Positions 42,897-52,503 of a DNA stretch of 64,000 bases are shown piece by piece. Source of the stretch: Hyphomicrobiales bacterium (GTDB taxonomy: Bacteria; Pseudomonadota; Alphaproteobacteria; Rhizobiales; Xanthobacteraceae); NCBI GenBank assembly GCA_021732215.1, contig JAKFVL010000028.1, positions 1 through 64,000 of the forward strand. Direction: 5' to 3'. The notes beneath the pieces are model-generated. The model did not search any database, was not told the DNA's origin, and saw only the letters and a list, made by a program, of their open reading frames with translations. The translations under genes and the position numbers were made by a program. How positions within the stretch are numbered: the stretch's first letter is position 1; every line of letters begins with the position of its first letter.

Positions 42897-44180
42897 ATGA
42901 GTCAGTCGGCCGCGATTGCAGCCACTCCGGCCTCGATGCCGGGCGTCGCCGCGCTTCAACGCGCGCTGCTGTGGTCGATCGGCGCCGGCGGCGCAATCGT
43001 CTTTGTCGAACCCAGCCCGTTTGAACTCGCCACCCTCTCGGCGATGATCGTGTTCTTCGCCACCGGCCTGCGGATGCGGCTGTCGTTCGTGCCGCTGGTG
43101 GCCCTGTTGCTTCTGATCAACCTCGGATACACGATCTGCTCCGCCTACCTGCTCGACCGGTCCGAGATCGTGAACTGGATCCTGACCTCGTGGTATCTCG
43201 CCGCTACCGTCGTGTTCTTCGCCATGGTGTTCTCGGAAGACACCCTGCACCGGCTAGATCTGCTGCGGCGCGGGCTGATCTTCGGCGCGGTGATTGCCGC
43301 GCTTGCAGGTATCGCCGGTTATTTCAAGCTGGTGCCCGGGGGGTACGATCTACTGACCCTCTACACGCGCGCGCGCGGCACATTCAAGGACCCCAACGTG
43401 CTCGGCGCCTTTCTGATCCTGCCGGCTCTCTTCGTCCTGCAGTCGGTGGTGACCGCCAGGTTCGGCAAAGCCTTCCGCAGCGCTATTGTTCTCGGCATCC
43501 TCGTTCTCGCGCTGCTGCTGTCGTTCTCGCGCGCGGCCTGGGGACAGTTCGCCGCCTCCGCCACGTTCATGCTCGGAATGATGATCCTGACATCGCGCTC
43601 GCACAACGAACGCGGACGGATCGTCGTCATGACGGTCGTCGCCTTCGCAGCCTTGGCGCTCGCGGTCGCGATCCTGTTGTCGCTGGACTCGGTTGCGAAC
43701 CTTTTCAAGGAACGCGCCAGCTTCAGCCAGGGTTATGATGGAGGCCGTTTCGGCCGCTTCGGACGGCATATCCTTGGCGCCGAGATGGCGCTCGACCTGC
43801 CATGGGGCATCGGCCCGCTCCAGTTTACGAAATACTTTCCCGAGGACACGCACAATTCGTATCTGAACGCATTCATGTCCGGCGGATGGATCGCGGGCGT
43901 CTGCTATCCGGCGCTGATGATCACCACAACGGTCCTTGGGTTCAGGTACATTTTCCGGCCGGTGCCGTGGCAACGGATTTATCTGGCCGTGTTCGCGGCC
44001 TATCTCGGCACCGTGGGCGAGAGCTTCATCATCGACACCGACCACTGGCGCCACTTCTGGCTGATGATCGGCGCGATGTGGGGCATGTTCGCTGCGACAG
44101 CCGCTTACACACGGACGCATGACGGCGTGCCTTCCTACAGCCCCCCAAACGGCCTGAAAGCCCTTAAAGGCTCAAGCTGA
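42897..44180 (+). CDS. O-antigen ligase / Wzy-type polymerase family membrane protein
   Basis: A 427-residue protein with about ten to twelve membrane helices. A large periplasmic loop (about residues 265-330) contains FGRFGRHILGAEMALDLPWG and the family signature EDTHNSYLNAFMSGGW. Polymerases and ligases of this family join repeat units on the periplasmic face; beside Wza- and Wzc-like proteins the polymerase role is more likely. Its last nine bases overlap the end of the convergent alpha/beta hydrolase gene. Confidence 0.88.
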   Translation: MSQSAAIAATPASMPGVAALQRALLWSIGAGGAIVFVEPSPFELATLSAMIVFFATGLRMRLSFVPLVALLLLINLGYTICSAYLLDRSEIVNWILTSWYLAATVVFFAMVFSEDTLHRLDLLRRGLIFGAVIAALAGIAGYFKLVPGGYDLLTLYTRARGTFKDPNVLGAFLILPALFVLQSVVTARFGKAFRSAIVLGILVLALLLSFSRAAWGQFAASATFMLGMMILTSRSHNERGRIVVMTVVAFAALALAVAILLSLDSVANLFKERASFSQGYDGGRFGRFGRHILGAEMALDLPWGIGPLQFTKYFPEDTHNSYLNAFMSGGWIAGVCYPALMITTTVLGFRYIFRPVPWQRIYLAVFAAYLGTVGESFIIDTDHWRHFWLMIGAMWGMFAATAAYTRTHDGVPSYSPPNGLKALKGSS

Positions 44181-45353
44181 AGGTCCGGGTTTGATCCTGG
44201 CCTGCTTGAAGAACGCAAACAGCGCCTCGGCCACACGTTCCGGCTGCTCCTGCTGGACCCAGTGGCCGGCGCCGCCGATCAGGTGCGTGCCGCGATAGTC
44301 AGTGCAGGCTTTGGTCTGCATCGCCTCCAGCGCGCCGGGGCGCTGCTGGATGCCCCAGTCGCTCGCCCCCGCGATGAAGCACGACGGCACGTCGATGGTC
44401 CTGCCCGAATAAGTCTGCAGCTCTGTAGCAAACGCCGGATCGGTGCCGCAGCGATACCATTGTAATCCGCCCTGAAATCCGGTCCGCCCGTATTCGCCGG
44501 CGTAGAACGCGAGCTCCGGCTCGGTCAGCCATTTGCACGCAGCTATCTCCTCGCGCGACGGCATCGCCTCCGCAGCCGTCTCCGCCATGGTCTTGTGGAG
44601 GTCCATCACATAGTAGAATGGCAGCTTCGCCAGTTCACTCGCAGACCAGGACTCGAGCCGGTATGGCTTGTTGTCCGTCCAGTCCGCGCTCTTGATGTGA
44701 TAGTAGGCGCGCAAAAAATCGTGCACGCCTTGCGGACATCGGTGCATATCGGCATCGGCCTGCCGTGTCGAATAGTACCACCGATAATGCTTGCGTGGTG
44801 GCGACAGTGCCGCCAGTTCGGCGTGAACGATGCGATCCTTTGCGACCGCGTCCGCGTGCGCGACATCGCCGGCGATGCCGAGTGGCAGTTCTGGCGAACC
44901 CGCGAACGGCGCACTCATCAATGCGACCGAGCGAAACACGTCGGGCCGAACCAGCGCACACCATGCCGCAACCGGCGATCCGAAATCGTGACCGGCGAGA
45001 TCGACCGAGCGATAGCCCAGCGCGGCGACCAGTCCCAGTGCATCGCGCACCAGATTAAGCAGGCGGAACGGGCGTAAATCAGCGTCGTAGCGCGCATCCG
45101 CTCCGGTGGTGCGGCCATAGCCGCGCTGGTCGGGCGCCACGACGTGATAGCCGGCGGCTGCAAGCGGCAGCATCACCTTGCGCCAGCTGTACGCGAGCTC
45201 AGGAAAGCCGTGGAGCAGCAGCAGGCACGGACGGCCCTGCTCCTGATATCCCGCTTCCAGAATATGCATCGACAGGCCGTTGATACCCTCGACGATCCGC
45301 GAGCGGATGCCCGCAGGCAGCAATGCTGTGTCGATCGGTCCCGGAGACATCAT
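44172..45353 (-). CDS. Alpha/beta hydrolase, epoxide-hydrolase-like
   Basis: A 393-residue enzyme of the epoxide hydrolase branch. The oxyanion HGFPELAYSWRK (about residues 44-55), DQRGYGRTTG, the nucleophile elbow LAGHDFGSPVAAW with Asp, and the catalytic His in GGAGHWVQQEQPER are all present. A tyrosine-bearing cap domain lies between. Aspartate as nucleophile fits epoxide hydrolases or haloalkane dehalogenases; substrate unknown. Two consecutive ATGs are candidate starts. It lies 17 bases after the DUF169 gene, so the two are likely co-transcribed. Confidence 0.88.
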   Translation of the reverse strand: MMSPGPIDTALLPAGIRSRIVEGINGLSMHILEAGYQEQGRPCLLLLHGFPELAYSWRKVMLPLAAAGYHVVAPDQRGYGRTTGADARYDADLRPFRLLNLVRDALGLVAALGYRSVDLAGHDFGSPVAAWCALVRPDVFRSVALMSAPFAGSPELPLGIAGDVAHADAVAKDRIVHAELAALSPPRKHYRWYYSTRQADADMHRCPQGVHDFLRAYYHIKSADWTDNKPYRLESWSASELAKLPFYYVMDLHKTMAETAAEAMPSREEIAACKWLTEPELAFYAGEYGRTGFQGGLQWYRCGTDPAFATELQTYSGRTIDVPSCFIAGASDWGIQQRPGALEAMQTKACTDYRGTHLIGGAGHWVQQEQPERVAEALFAFFKQARIKPGPSA

Positions 45354-45370
45354 CGGATCGGCAGGCCGCT

Positions 45371-46168
45371 TTACTTGCGCGCGTAGGATACGCCCATGCC
45401 AGCGCGCACATCGCTCTGGATGCCGTAGGGCGGGATCGGATAGCGCAAGCCGTTCTTCGACAACGCCTTCATCCCTGCGATGCCTTTCGCCAGATCGGCG
45501 GGCTTCAGCGCCATCAGCATCTCTTCGTCCGGCACGCCGCCGTAGCGCCGCTCGGCATAGCACGGCAGCGACAGGCTGGGCTCGCCGGTGGCCAACGCGC
45601 GGCCCCACGAATCCGCGCACGCGGTCTCGCCGACGACACCCCATTCGAATTTCTTGTAGCCGCTCCACTGCAGCCCGTTGATCAGGATGATCATCTGTCC
45701 CGGCGTCGCGTAGACGAGGCAGATGTCCGGCGGATTGAGCCGCCCGCTCGCCAGCGGACTGACCGCCAGCGCTTCATATCGCCCATGCGGCACGACGCAC
45801 AGCGCCTCCTGCCGCGCGCGGGCATCTTCCGCGCTTGCGTGCCACACGCCGACGTAATTCTCGCCCGCGAGCCACTTGTCGTCCTGCGGCGCAAGCCCGA
45901 TCACGGCGCGGCATTGCGCACCGACGAGATCCGCTCCGGTGATGCCGACCGTCCAGCCCAGCCGCGACGCCATGCTGACGATCTGATCCGTGGTGTGAAT
46001 CGCGTTGGGCCTACGGATTTTCGGAATCGCTTCCATCTCGGCGACGGTCGCGAACATCTTCATGCCGATCACGGTGGTCTTGATGCGAAGCAGATCGTTG
46101 AGATCGGCAACGAGTTTTTGCATGTCTGGCATCGCTTCGGTGCGATCCTGCGGAATGGTCTGCTGCAT
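45371..46168 (-). CDS. DUF169 domain protein
   Basis: A 265-residue cytoplasmic protein of the DUF169 family. Visible features are LNDLLRIKTTVIGMKMFAT near the start, a cysteine in GADLVGAQCRAVIGL and another in GVVGETACADSWGRA, and CLVYATPGQMIILINGLQW. The function of this family is unknown. The ATG giving MQQTIPQDRTEAM is chosen; a longer in-frame reading to 46288 has no family resemblance. It is upstream of the alpha/beta hydrolase and divergent from the thiolase. Confidence 0.85.
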   Translation of the reverse strand: MQQTIPQDRTEAMPDMQKLVADLNDLLRIKTTVIGMKMFATVAEMEAIPKIRRPNAIHTTDQIVSMASRLGWTVGITGADLVGAQCRAVIGLAPQDDKWLAGENYVGVWHASAEDARARQEALCVVPHGRYEALAVSPLASGRLNPPDICLVYATPGQMIILINGLQWSGYKKFEWGVVGETACADSWGRALATGEPSLSLPCYAERRYGGVPDEEMLMALKPADLAKGIAGMKALSKNGLRYPIPPYGIQSDVRAGMGVSYARK

Positions 46169-46352
46169 GGCGATCCCCGGTTTCTGTCGTTGCCGCAATT
46201 CTGCCGTTAGCCCGACCCTAGCAGTTTTTTGGGCTTTGCTCCGCGTGATCCCGCATGAAATCTGGCGGCTGTTTTTCTGCAGGATCACTGGCGCATTTCA
46301 CGAAAATACGCCTAACGTGCCTCCAACCAAACAGCCATAACGGGAGCAGACC

Positions 46353-47585
46353 ATGCCTGAGGCCCTCATCATCGACGCCTGCCGTACTCCGCGCGGCATC
46401 GGCAAAGCCGGAAAAGGCGCCTTGTCGGAAATTCATCCGCAGCAGCTTGGCGCCGCAGTGCTGAAAGCGCTTGCCGCGCGCACCGGAATCAACACCGGGG
46501 ATGTCGACGACATCATCTGGGGCACTAGCGCGCAGGTCGGCCCGCAGTCAGGCGACATGGGACGCATGTCGGCGCTCGATGCCGGCTACGATATCCGCGC
46601 GTCCGGCGTCACGCTGGACCGCTTCTGCGGATCGGGCATTACCTCGGTCAATATGGCGGCGGCATCGGTGATGGCGGGCCTCGAAGACCTCGTGATCGCA
46701 GGCGGCACGGAAAAGATGTCGATGGCGACGCGCCGCGGCGACGGACCGATGATGATGGATTCGGGCAACCTTCGTTTGCGCGCAAAGCATCCGCAGTCGC
46801 ATCAGGGCGTCTGCGCCGACGCGATCGCCACGCTCGAGGGCATTTCACGCGAAGCCACCGACAAACTCGCCTATGAGAGCCAGAAGCGCGCCGCGCACGC
46901 GATCGAACACGGCTATTTCGACAAGAGCATCGTTCCGGTTCATCACGAAGACGGCTCTCTCGCGCTCGACCGCGAGGAATATCCGCGGCCGCAAACCACA
47001 CTCGAAGGGCTTGCCTCGCTCAAGCCCGCCTTTCCCGCGATCGCGGATTATGCACTCGACGACAAGGGCACGACCTATCGCAAGCTGATCCTCGACAAGT
47101 ATCCCGACCTCAATATCGATTTCGTCCATCACGCTGGCAATTCGTCAGGCGTGGTCGATGGCGCGGCGGCCATCCTGCTCGCCTCGCCTGCCTATGCGAA
47201 GTCGCACGGCCTCAAGCCGCGGGCGAAGGTGGTCGCGATCGCGAATATGGGCGACTCGCCGACGCTGATGCTGAACGCTCCGGTGCCCGCGACCCGTAAG
47301 GTTCTCGCGAAGGCCGGGCTCGAACTCGACGATATCGACCTGTTCGAGATCAACGAGGCGTTCGCCGTGGTCGCCGAGAAATACATCCGCGATCTCAAGC
47401 TCGATCGCGGCAAGGTCAACGTCAACGGCGGCTCGATCGCGCTCGGTCATCCGATCGGCGCGACCGGTTCGATCCTGATCGGAACGATGCTGGACGAACT
47501 CGAGCGGCGGAACCTGAAGCGCGGCCTCGTCACCATGTGCGCCGCCGGCGGCATGGCGCCTGCGATCATTATCGAGCGGGTGTGA
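46353..47585 (+). CDS. Acetyl-CoA acetyltransferase / thiolase
   Basis: A 410-residue thiolase that joins or cleaves acyl-CoA chains in fatty-acid oxidation or related routes. The acylated cysteine is in LDRFCGSGITSVNMA, the catalytic His in GGSIALGHPIGATGS and the second cysteine in VTMCAAGGMAPAIIIE; FEINEAFAVVAEKY is also conserved. It belongs to the FadA/AtoB-like group, not the SCP-2 type. It starts 184 bases from the DUF169 gene in the opposite direction. Confidence 0.94.
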   Translation: MPEALIIDACRTPRGIGKAGKGALSEIHPQQLGAAVLKALAARTGINTGDVDDIIWGTSAQVGPQSGDMGRMSALDAGYDIRASGVTLDRFCGSGITSVNMAAASVMAGLEDLVIAGGTEKMSMATRRGDGPMMMDSGNLRLRAKHPQSHQGVCADAIATLEGISREATDKLAYESQKRAAHAIEHGYFDKSIVPVHHEDGSLALDREEYPRPQTTLEGLASLKPAFPAIADYALDDKGTTYRKLILDKYPDLNIDFVHHAGNSSGVVDGAAAILLASPAYAKSHGLKPRAKVVAIANMGDSPTLMLNAPVPATRKVLAKAGLELDDIDLFEINEAFAVVAEKYIRDLKLDRGKVNVNGGSIALGHPIGATGSILIGTMLDELERRNLKRGLVTMCAAGGMAPAIIIERV

Positions 47586-47611
47586 GGAAGCGCGGGTAGG
47601 ACGGAAGGAAA

Positions 47612-47689
47612 TGGTCGGAGCGGCGGGATTCGAACCCACGACCCCTAGTCCCCCAGACTAGTGCGCTAACCGGGCTGCGCTACGCTCCG
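47612..47689 (-). tRNA. tRNA-Pro (GGG)
   Basis: A cloverleaf of 78 nt on the minus strand. The acceptor stem is CGGAGCG with CGCTCCG, the T-loop GGTTCGAATCC, and the anticodon loop CTGGGGG gives GGG. CCA is encoded. It lies between the thiolase gene and merR. Confidence 0.97.
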
Positions 47690-47767
47690 ACTGCCTGACG
47701 GCCTCGCTCCTCTAGCGTCGATAGCGTGGCGGCGCAAGGATGCTCGGGCAAAACACGGCCACCAAAA

Positions 47768-48343
47768 CTAGGCCGTTCCGGGCCGCCTCAGCGCATCGTC
47801 CAGCATCGTCCGGCAGGCCAAAAGATCGTTCAGCGCACCTTTGAGCCTGCCGCGCTCGGCGGTGCCGAGTTTGCCCGCAGCGTTACGCTCCAGAGGCTCG
47901 GGCTCAACCAGCATCACCGGTGGAATTCTGGCGCCAGTGACCGACGGCGCACGGACGACCGGCGCAACAGCCTCGATCTCTTCCGCGTCCTCGACAGCCG
48001 CTTCGATCCCGGTCTCCAGATCGCTCTCGCGGCCATCCTCGCGATCCGCAGCGCCGGCTGGCGGCACGGCTCCTCCGCTCGCGATGCCTTGCACCGACCG
48101 GATGCCCTGCTCCTTGAGAATGCGCTGCACGCCGCGGATCGTGTAACCCTCGCCGTAGAGCAGGTGGCGAATACCGCGCAGCAGATCCACGTCGTCAGGG
48201 CGGTAGAAGCGCCGCCCGCCCGAGCGCTTCATCGGCTTGATCTGGGTGAAGCGCGTTTCCCAGAACCGAAGCACATGCTGCGGTATGTCGAGATCGTCGG
48301 CGACCTCGCTGATGGTGCGGAATGCGTCCGGCGCTTTGTCCAC
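47768..48343 (-). CDS. MerR family transcriptional regulator
   Basis: A 191-residue regulator. The N-terminal winged-helix DNA-binding domain is clear: [50 protein letters not shown] and [10 protein letters not shown]. The C-terminal half is acidic and low in complexity, without the cysteines of metal sensors. The GTG at 48343 is chosen because GGGGAG lies six bases upstream; an ATG at 48406 is possible. It is the last gene of the plsX-fabH-ihfA-merR set, which is conserved in alphaproteobacteria. Its target is unknown. Confidence 0.88.
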   Translation of the reverse strand: MDKAPDAFRTISEVADDLDIPQHVLRFWETRFTQIKPMKRSGGRRFYRPDDVDLLRGIRHLLYGEGYTIRGVQRILKEQGIRSVQGIASGGAVPPAGAADREDGRESDLETGIEAAVEDAEEIEAVAPVVRAPSVTGARIPPVMLVEPEPLERNAAGKLGTAERGRLKGALNDLLACRTMLDDALRRPGTA

Positions 48344-48413
48344 GCGCTGCTCCCCGGTGCGGCCTGTCGCCGACAGAATCAATTTTCCGATGTTAGCGGA
48401 AAACAATATTCTT

Positions 48414-48491
48414 CGTCATTGCCGGGCTTGACCCGGCAATCCATGCTTGCTGCGAAAACAGATGGATGCCCGGATCAAGTCCGGGCATGAC
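48414..48491. repeat. Paired-hairpin dispersed repeat (copy 1)
   Basis: Two self-complementary modules face each other: CATTGCCGGG-CTTGA-CCCGGCAAT on the left and ATGCCCGGA-TCAAG-TCCGGGCAT on the right, joined by about 25 bases that include the pair CCAT/ATGG. The ends CGTCAT and ATGACA pair as well. The same element lies inverted at 54705-54782. It is located between ihfA and merR. Confidence 0.85.
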
Positions 48492-48529
48492 AGTCTTCAA
48501 ATCCGGGAATCCGGCGCAGCTGCCGCGTA

Positions 48530-48844
48530 TCAGCTTGCGGCGCCGTTCTTGTTGATGCGCTGCTTGAGAATGGCGGACGGCTTGAACACCATCACCCGGC
48601 GCGGGGAGATCGGCACCTCGGTACCCGTTTTCGGATTACGCCCGATTCGCTGGCCTTTCTTGCGAACCATGAACGATCCGAACGAGGACAGCTTCACGGT
48701 CTCGCCACGCTCCAGGCAATCCGTGATCTCCTTCAGAACAAGCTCGACGAACGCAGAGGACTCCGTCCGCGACAGTCCCACCTTCTGGTAGACCGCCTCG
48801 CACAGATCAACTCGCGTTACTGTTTTTCCGGCACTCTCGCTCAT
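48530..48844 (-). CDS. ihfA: Integration host factor subunit alpha
   Basis: IHF alpha (104 residues), which with IHF beta bends DNA sharply at specific sites and helps sigma-54 promoters, recombination and replication. The typical opening [20 protein letters not shown], the arm [20 protein letters not shown] with PKTGTEVPI, and the end [12 protein letters not shown] distinguish it from HU. It is downstream of fabH and upstream of merR, the conserved alphaproteobacterial arrangement. The beta subunit is not in this window. Confidence 0.95.
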   Translation of the reverse strand: MSESAGKTVTRVDLCEAVYQKVGLSRTESSAFVELVLKEITDCLERGETVKLSSFGSFMVRKKGQRIGRNPKTGTEVPISPRRVMVFKPSAILKQRINKNGAAS

Positions 48845-48994
48845 CGCCCTGCCCCGCTCACGGCGAAAAATTCGCTACTGAAATTAAGAGCTTCGGATGA
48901 ACGGGTCAACAGCGTCCTGCATGCAATGGCATGGAAGACGAGGGAGGAATTTTAGTTCAATTGTTGCATGCCAGGCAACGAAGCGCTCACCAGC

Positions 48995-49972
48995 TCACCA
49001 GCGCACCAGCGCCGAGCCCCAGGTGAAGCCGCCGCCCATCGCCTCGAGCATGACGAGGTCGTTGGCTTTGATCCTCTTGTCGGCCACCGCCACCGAGAGC
49101 GCCAGCGGGATCGACGCCGCCGACGTGTTCCCGTGGCTATCGACAGTCAGCACGACTTTCTCTTTCGCTATATGCAGTTTCTGGGCGGAAGCGTCGATGA
49201 TACGCTTGTTGGCCTGATGCGGAACCAGCCAGTCGATGTCGTTTGGGCCTGTATTTGTGGCCTTGAATGCATCCTCGATGACATCGGTGATCATGCCGAC
49301 GGCATGCTTGAAGACCTCGCGGCCCTCCATGCGCAAATGGCCAACAGTCTGCGTCGAGGACGGTCCGCCATCGACATACAGCTTCATCTTGTGGCGGCCG
49401 TCGGAACGCAGATGCGTCGTGAGGATGCCACGATCGGACGTCGTCCCCTGCTGCGGCTGTGCGTCCAGCACGATGGCTCCTGCGCCATCGCCGAACAGCA
49501 CGCACGTACCGCGATCGGTCCAGTCGAGAATGCGCGAAAATGTCTCGGCTCCGATCACCAGCGCCCGCTTGAACGCGCCGGTGCGCAAAAAATTATCAGC
49601 GGTGGCCAGCGCAAAGATGAATCCAGAGCACACTGCTTGCAGATCGAACGCCGCCCCGTGAGTAATGCCAAGGCCGTTCTGCACCGCGACAGCAGTCGCG
49701 GGGAACGTATTGTCGGGCGTCGAGGTCGCCAGCACGATCAGATCGATCGACTGAGCGTCGATACCGGCGTTGGCAAGCGCGGCCTGCGCCGCCTTGATGG
49801 CGAGATGCGAGGTGAATTCGCCGGGGGCCGCGATATGACGCTGGCGAATCCCGGTTCGCTGCACGATCCACTCGTCGGAGGTATCGATACGGCCGGCAAG
49901 TTCGGCATTGGTGAGGATTTGTTCCGGCAAATAAGATCCACAGCCCAGAACAACAGAACGAATGGTCGTCAA
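48995..49972 (-). CDS. fabH: 3-oxoacyl-ACP synthase III
   Basis: FabH (325 residues) starts type II fatty-acid synthesis by condensing acetyl-CoA with malonyl-ACP. The catalytic triad is visible: Cys in [14 protein letters not shown], His in [11 protein letters not shown] and Asn in [12 protein letters not shown]. The start codon appears to be TTG, overlapping the plsX stop codon in TTGA; this gives the family-typical [16 protein letters not shown] and couples translation to plsX. Confidence 0.95.
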   Translation of the reverse strand: MTTIRSVVLGCGSYLPEQILTNAELAGRIDTSDEWIVQRTGIRQRHIAAPGEFTSHLAIKAAQAALANAGIDAQSIDLIVLATSTPDNTFPATAVAVQNGLGITHGAAFDLQAVCSGFIFALATADNFLRTGAFKRALVIGAETFSRILDWTDRGTCVLFGDGAGAIVLDAQPQQGTTSDRGILTTHLRSDGRHKMKLYVDGGPSSTQTVGHLRMEGREVFKHAVGMITDVIEDAFKATNTGPNDIDWLVPHQANKRIIDASAQKLHIAKEKVVLTVDSHGNTSAASIPLALSVAVADKRIKANDLVMLEAMGGGFTWGSALVRW

Positions 49973-51024
49973 GAGAGAACCCCCTGCACAGCGGGCGTAA
50001 GCGCGCCGCTGTCGCGATTGAGCGTTTGATTGATCTTGTTCAGGAGATCGAAGCGGACCATCTCGTAGCCGACATCGACGGCATAGGCAAAGCCGTCGGA
50101 ATCGGTTCCCCCGTGGCTTTTCACGACGACGCCGTTGAGCCCCAGGAACACACCGCCATTCAGCTTGCGCGGGTCCATCTTGTCCCGCAGCGCCTTGAAT
50201 GCGCCCCGCGCGAACAGGTAGCCGATCCGCGAACTCCAGGTCCGCGACATCGCACTGCGCAGATACTCGCCGATTTGACGCGCGGTGCCTTCCGCCGCCT
50301 TCAGGGCGATGTTGCCGGTGAACCCCTCGGTCACGATTACATCGGCCGATCCCTTGCTGATGCCGTCGCCCTCGGTGAAACCGATGAATTCCAGTTGCGG
50401 CAGATTCAACGTACGCAGCATGTCGGCCGCAGCGCGGACTTGCTCGACACCCTTTACTTCCTCGACGCCGATATTGAGCAGACCGACCGTTGGCCGCTCG
50501 AGATCGAACAGCACCCGCGCCATCGCGCTGCCCATCACAGCCAACGCAGTCAGATGATGCGCATCGCCGCCGATCGTTGCTCCAAGATCGAGTACCACGG
50601 ACTCTCCGCGCATCGTCGGCCAGACCGCCGCGATAGCAGGCCGGTCGATCCCCGGCAGCGTGCGCAGATTGAAACGCGCCATCGCCATCAGCGCGCCGGT
50701 GTTGCCGGCGGAGACAACGGCATCCGCCTCACCCTTTTTTACCGCATCGATCGCAAGCCACATCGACGATGTCTTGCGTCCGCGACGCAGTGCCTGGCTC
50801 GGCTTGTCGTCCATCGCAATCGCTACATCAGTGTGAACCACGCGCGAGGCCGCCTTAAGCGCCGGAAGTTTGGCAAGCTGCGTCTCGATCTGCTTGCTGT
50901 CGCCGAATAGCAAAAATTCGGTATCCGGATGCCGTCCGAGCGAGATTGCCGCGCCGGGTATCACCACGGATGCGCCGATGTCGCCGCCCATGGCGTCAAG
51001 CGCAATTCGAACCTTCTGCGGCAT
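49969..51024 (-). CDS. plsX: Phosphate acyltransferase
   Basis: PlsX (351 residues) makes acyl-phosphate from acyl-ACP for phospholipid synthesis. Recognisable parts are [20 protein letters not shown] at the start, [38 protein letters not shown] and [20 protein letters not shown]. The ATG giving [10 protein letters not shown] is chosen over a long upstream extension. It precedes fabH with overlapping stop and start, and lies 168 bases after the DUF177 gene. Confidence 0.95.
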   Translation of the reverse strand: MPQKVRIALDAMGGDIGASVVIPGAAISLGRHPDTEFLLFGDSKQIETQLAKLPALKAASRVVHTDVAIAMDDKPSQALRRGRKTSSMWLAIDAVKKGEADAVVSAGNTGALMAMARFNLRTLPGIDRPAIAAVWPTMRGESVVLDLGATIGGDAHHLTALAVMGSAMARVLFDLERPTVGLLNIGVEEVKGVEQVRAAADMLRTLNLPQLEFIGFTEGDGISKGSADVIVTEGFTGNIALKAAEGTARQIGEYLRSAMSRTWSSRIGYLFARGAFKALRDKMDPRKLNGGVFLGLNGVVVKSHGGTDSDGFAYAVDVGYEMVRFDLLNKINQTLNRDSGALTPAVQGVLS

Positions 51025-51192
51025 GAGTTTCCGGAAACCTGACCAGCAAGCAACCTTGAGTGAAGGCCGCAACGTAAAACGCCACCGCCCCGCACGGCCA
51101 GCAACGACAAGGGCGGATCGCCCTCTAATTGGGCCGGACAATACCCTGTCCGCGCCCCGATACAACTGCTTGACCCCGGCCGTCGACGTCCA

Positions 51193-51780
51193 TCAGCGCC
51201 GCTTAGGCTTGCCCTTGGAGGGTGATTCTGCCCTATCTTTGAGGGCCTTAAGCGCCGCGAACGGATGATCTTCGGGATCGGTAGCGGCCTGCGGAACATC
51301 GAACACCGCGCCGGGCTTGCGCGGATAGGGATCGATGCCGAGAAACAGAAAATCCTGCGCCAGACGGCCAAGATCGATCTGGCCGTTCAGGATCGGCTCC
51401 GGCGGATCGGGTTCTTCTTCGCCCTCATCCGCGGGCTGGGTGCGACCCTTCCTTGAGCTGGCCTCGCGCGCGGGCACATCGCCAGGCGGCTCGAACGTGA
51501 CGTCGATGGCTTCTTCGATCTCGCTCTCGATCGGCTCAAGCGTGACGACGCAATCCTGACCGACACGCGCCTTCACCACGCCGGTGACGTGAAAAGCCTC
51601 GCGCGACGCTGGCTTGATATCGAACGACGCAGATGCATTGGCGATCGAACGAACTCTCGCGGCGCTCGCCATCGCAGTACGCGCCTCCTGATCGGCCTCG
51701 ATATCGATCTGCAAACCGCCGTCTGGAATTTGCGCGATTGCGATCTTCACGCTCCAGGGGCTTTCGTCGAGCTTCATCAT
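51193..51780 (-). CDS. YceD/DUF177 family protein
   Basis: A 195-residue cytoplasmic protein of the DUF177 family. The N-terminal strands (IAIAQIPDGGLQIDIEADQE) and RVGQDCVVTLEPIESEIEEA, with its single cysteine, are typical, followed by an acidic linker (EGEEEPDPPEPI) and the conserved DLGRLAQDFLFLGIDPYPRK. Members often precede rpmF and plsX and are linked to 23S rRNA or L32 biogenesis. Here rpmF is absent and the bc1-chaperone gene ends one base before the start codon. Two adjacent ATGs are possible. Confidence 0.88.
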   Translation of the reverse strand: MMKLDESPWSVKIAIAQIPDGGLQIDIEADQEARTAMASAARVRSIANASASFDIKPASREAFHVTGVVKARVGQDCVVTLEPIESEIEEAIDVTFEPPGDVPAREASSRKGRTQPADEGEEEPDPPEPILNGQIDLGRLAQDFLFLGIDPYPRKPGAVFDVPQAATDPEDHPFAALKALKDRAESPSKGKPKRR

Positions 51781-51781
51781 A

Positions 51782-52327
51782 TTATTGGCTTCTGGCTGCA
51801 GGCACTGGAAAGCGGACCGTTCCATCGGCAACCGCCGAGTGTGCGGTCATATCGAGTTCTGAAATGGAGGCGCGTACATAATCCGCAAGCAGTTGAGCGG
51901 CAGCGGCGTTTTCGGTGTTCAGGACATTGCGCGCAAGTGCTTGCGCAAGGGCGTCGCCTCCTTCGGCCAGTGCCGAATCGTAGGCGATGCTGCGGCCATA
52001 AAATGCCTCGCCCAACGCCTTCATTCGGCGCGGTACGGTTGTGTCGCTGACCCCCATTTCGCGCAGATTATCGTCCATGTCCGCGCAGAAGCGATCGAAC
52101 ACAGCCTGCGCCATTGCAGCCCCCTCCGCCGTCGTGCGGAGCCGGCGCAGCACCATCCAGAGGTGCAGGACCACCATGTCGAAACGGCCGTTAACTGTAT
52201 CGGGAACGCCGAGGCCTTGATAAAAAAGGGGTTCTCGCGCCTGCGCCACGATCATGCCATAGATGGCCTGAATGGTCCCGCGCGGCGGCGTCGTGGATTT
52301 CCCGAGGCGATTGAACGGCCAGAGCAT
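51782..52327 (-). CDS. Ubiquinol-cytochrome c chaperone (CBP3/UQCC1 family)
   Basis: A 181-residue protein of the family that helps assemble the cytochrome bc1 complex, in mitochondria through cytochrome b. Conserved features: IYGMIVAQAREPLFYQGLGV, DTVNGRFDMVVLHLWMVLRR, QAVFDRFCADMDDNLREMGV and FYGRSIAYDSAL. The ATG at 52327 with GAAAAG just upstream is preferred; longer in-frame readings have no resemblance. It is followed by the DUF177 gene and is divergent from bamE, a conserved alphaproteobacterial arrangement. Confidence 0.92.
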   Translation of the reverse strand: MLWPFNRLGKSTTPPRGTIQAIYGMIVAQAREPLFYQGLGVPDTVNGRFDMVVLHLWMVLRRLRTTAEGAAMAQAVFDRFCADMDDNLREMGVSDTTVPRRMKALGEAFYGRSIAYDSALAEGGDALAQALARNVLNTENAAAAQLLADYVRASISELDMTAHSAVADGTVRFPVPAARSQ

Positions 52328-52503
52328 CTTTTCAGTATCCGCGTGGCAGGCAAACGTCCGGCAGCGGTCCGGAACAAGCCTCGTGTCGGTTGCAAACGAG
52401 TGAACCGCCCGGTACGTCAACCCGCCACGAGATGCAAGTAGATGCAGAGCACGAACGGCAGTTGGAATAAAGCGTTGGATCGAGAGCAAGGCCTGAGCCA
52501 CAG

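Noticed and set aside
48411-48493. The repeat at 48414 as a rho-independent terminator of ihfA
   Set aside because: The hairpins are strong but there is no T-run, and the same element occurs elsewhere in another context; it is better described as a dispersed repeat.
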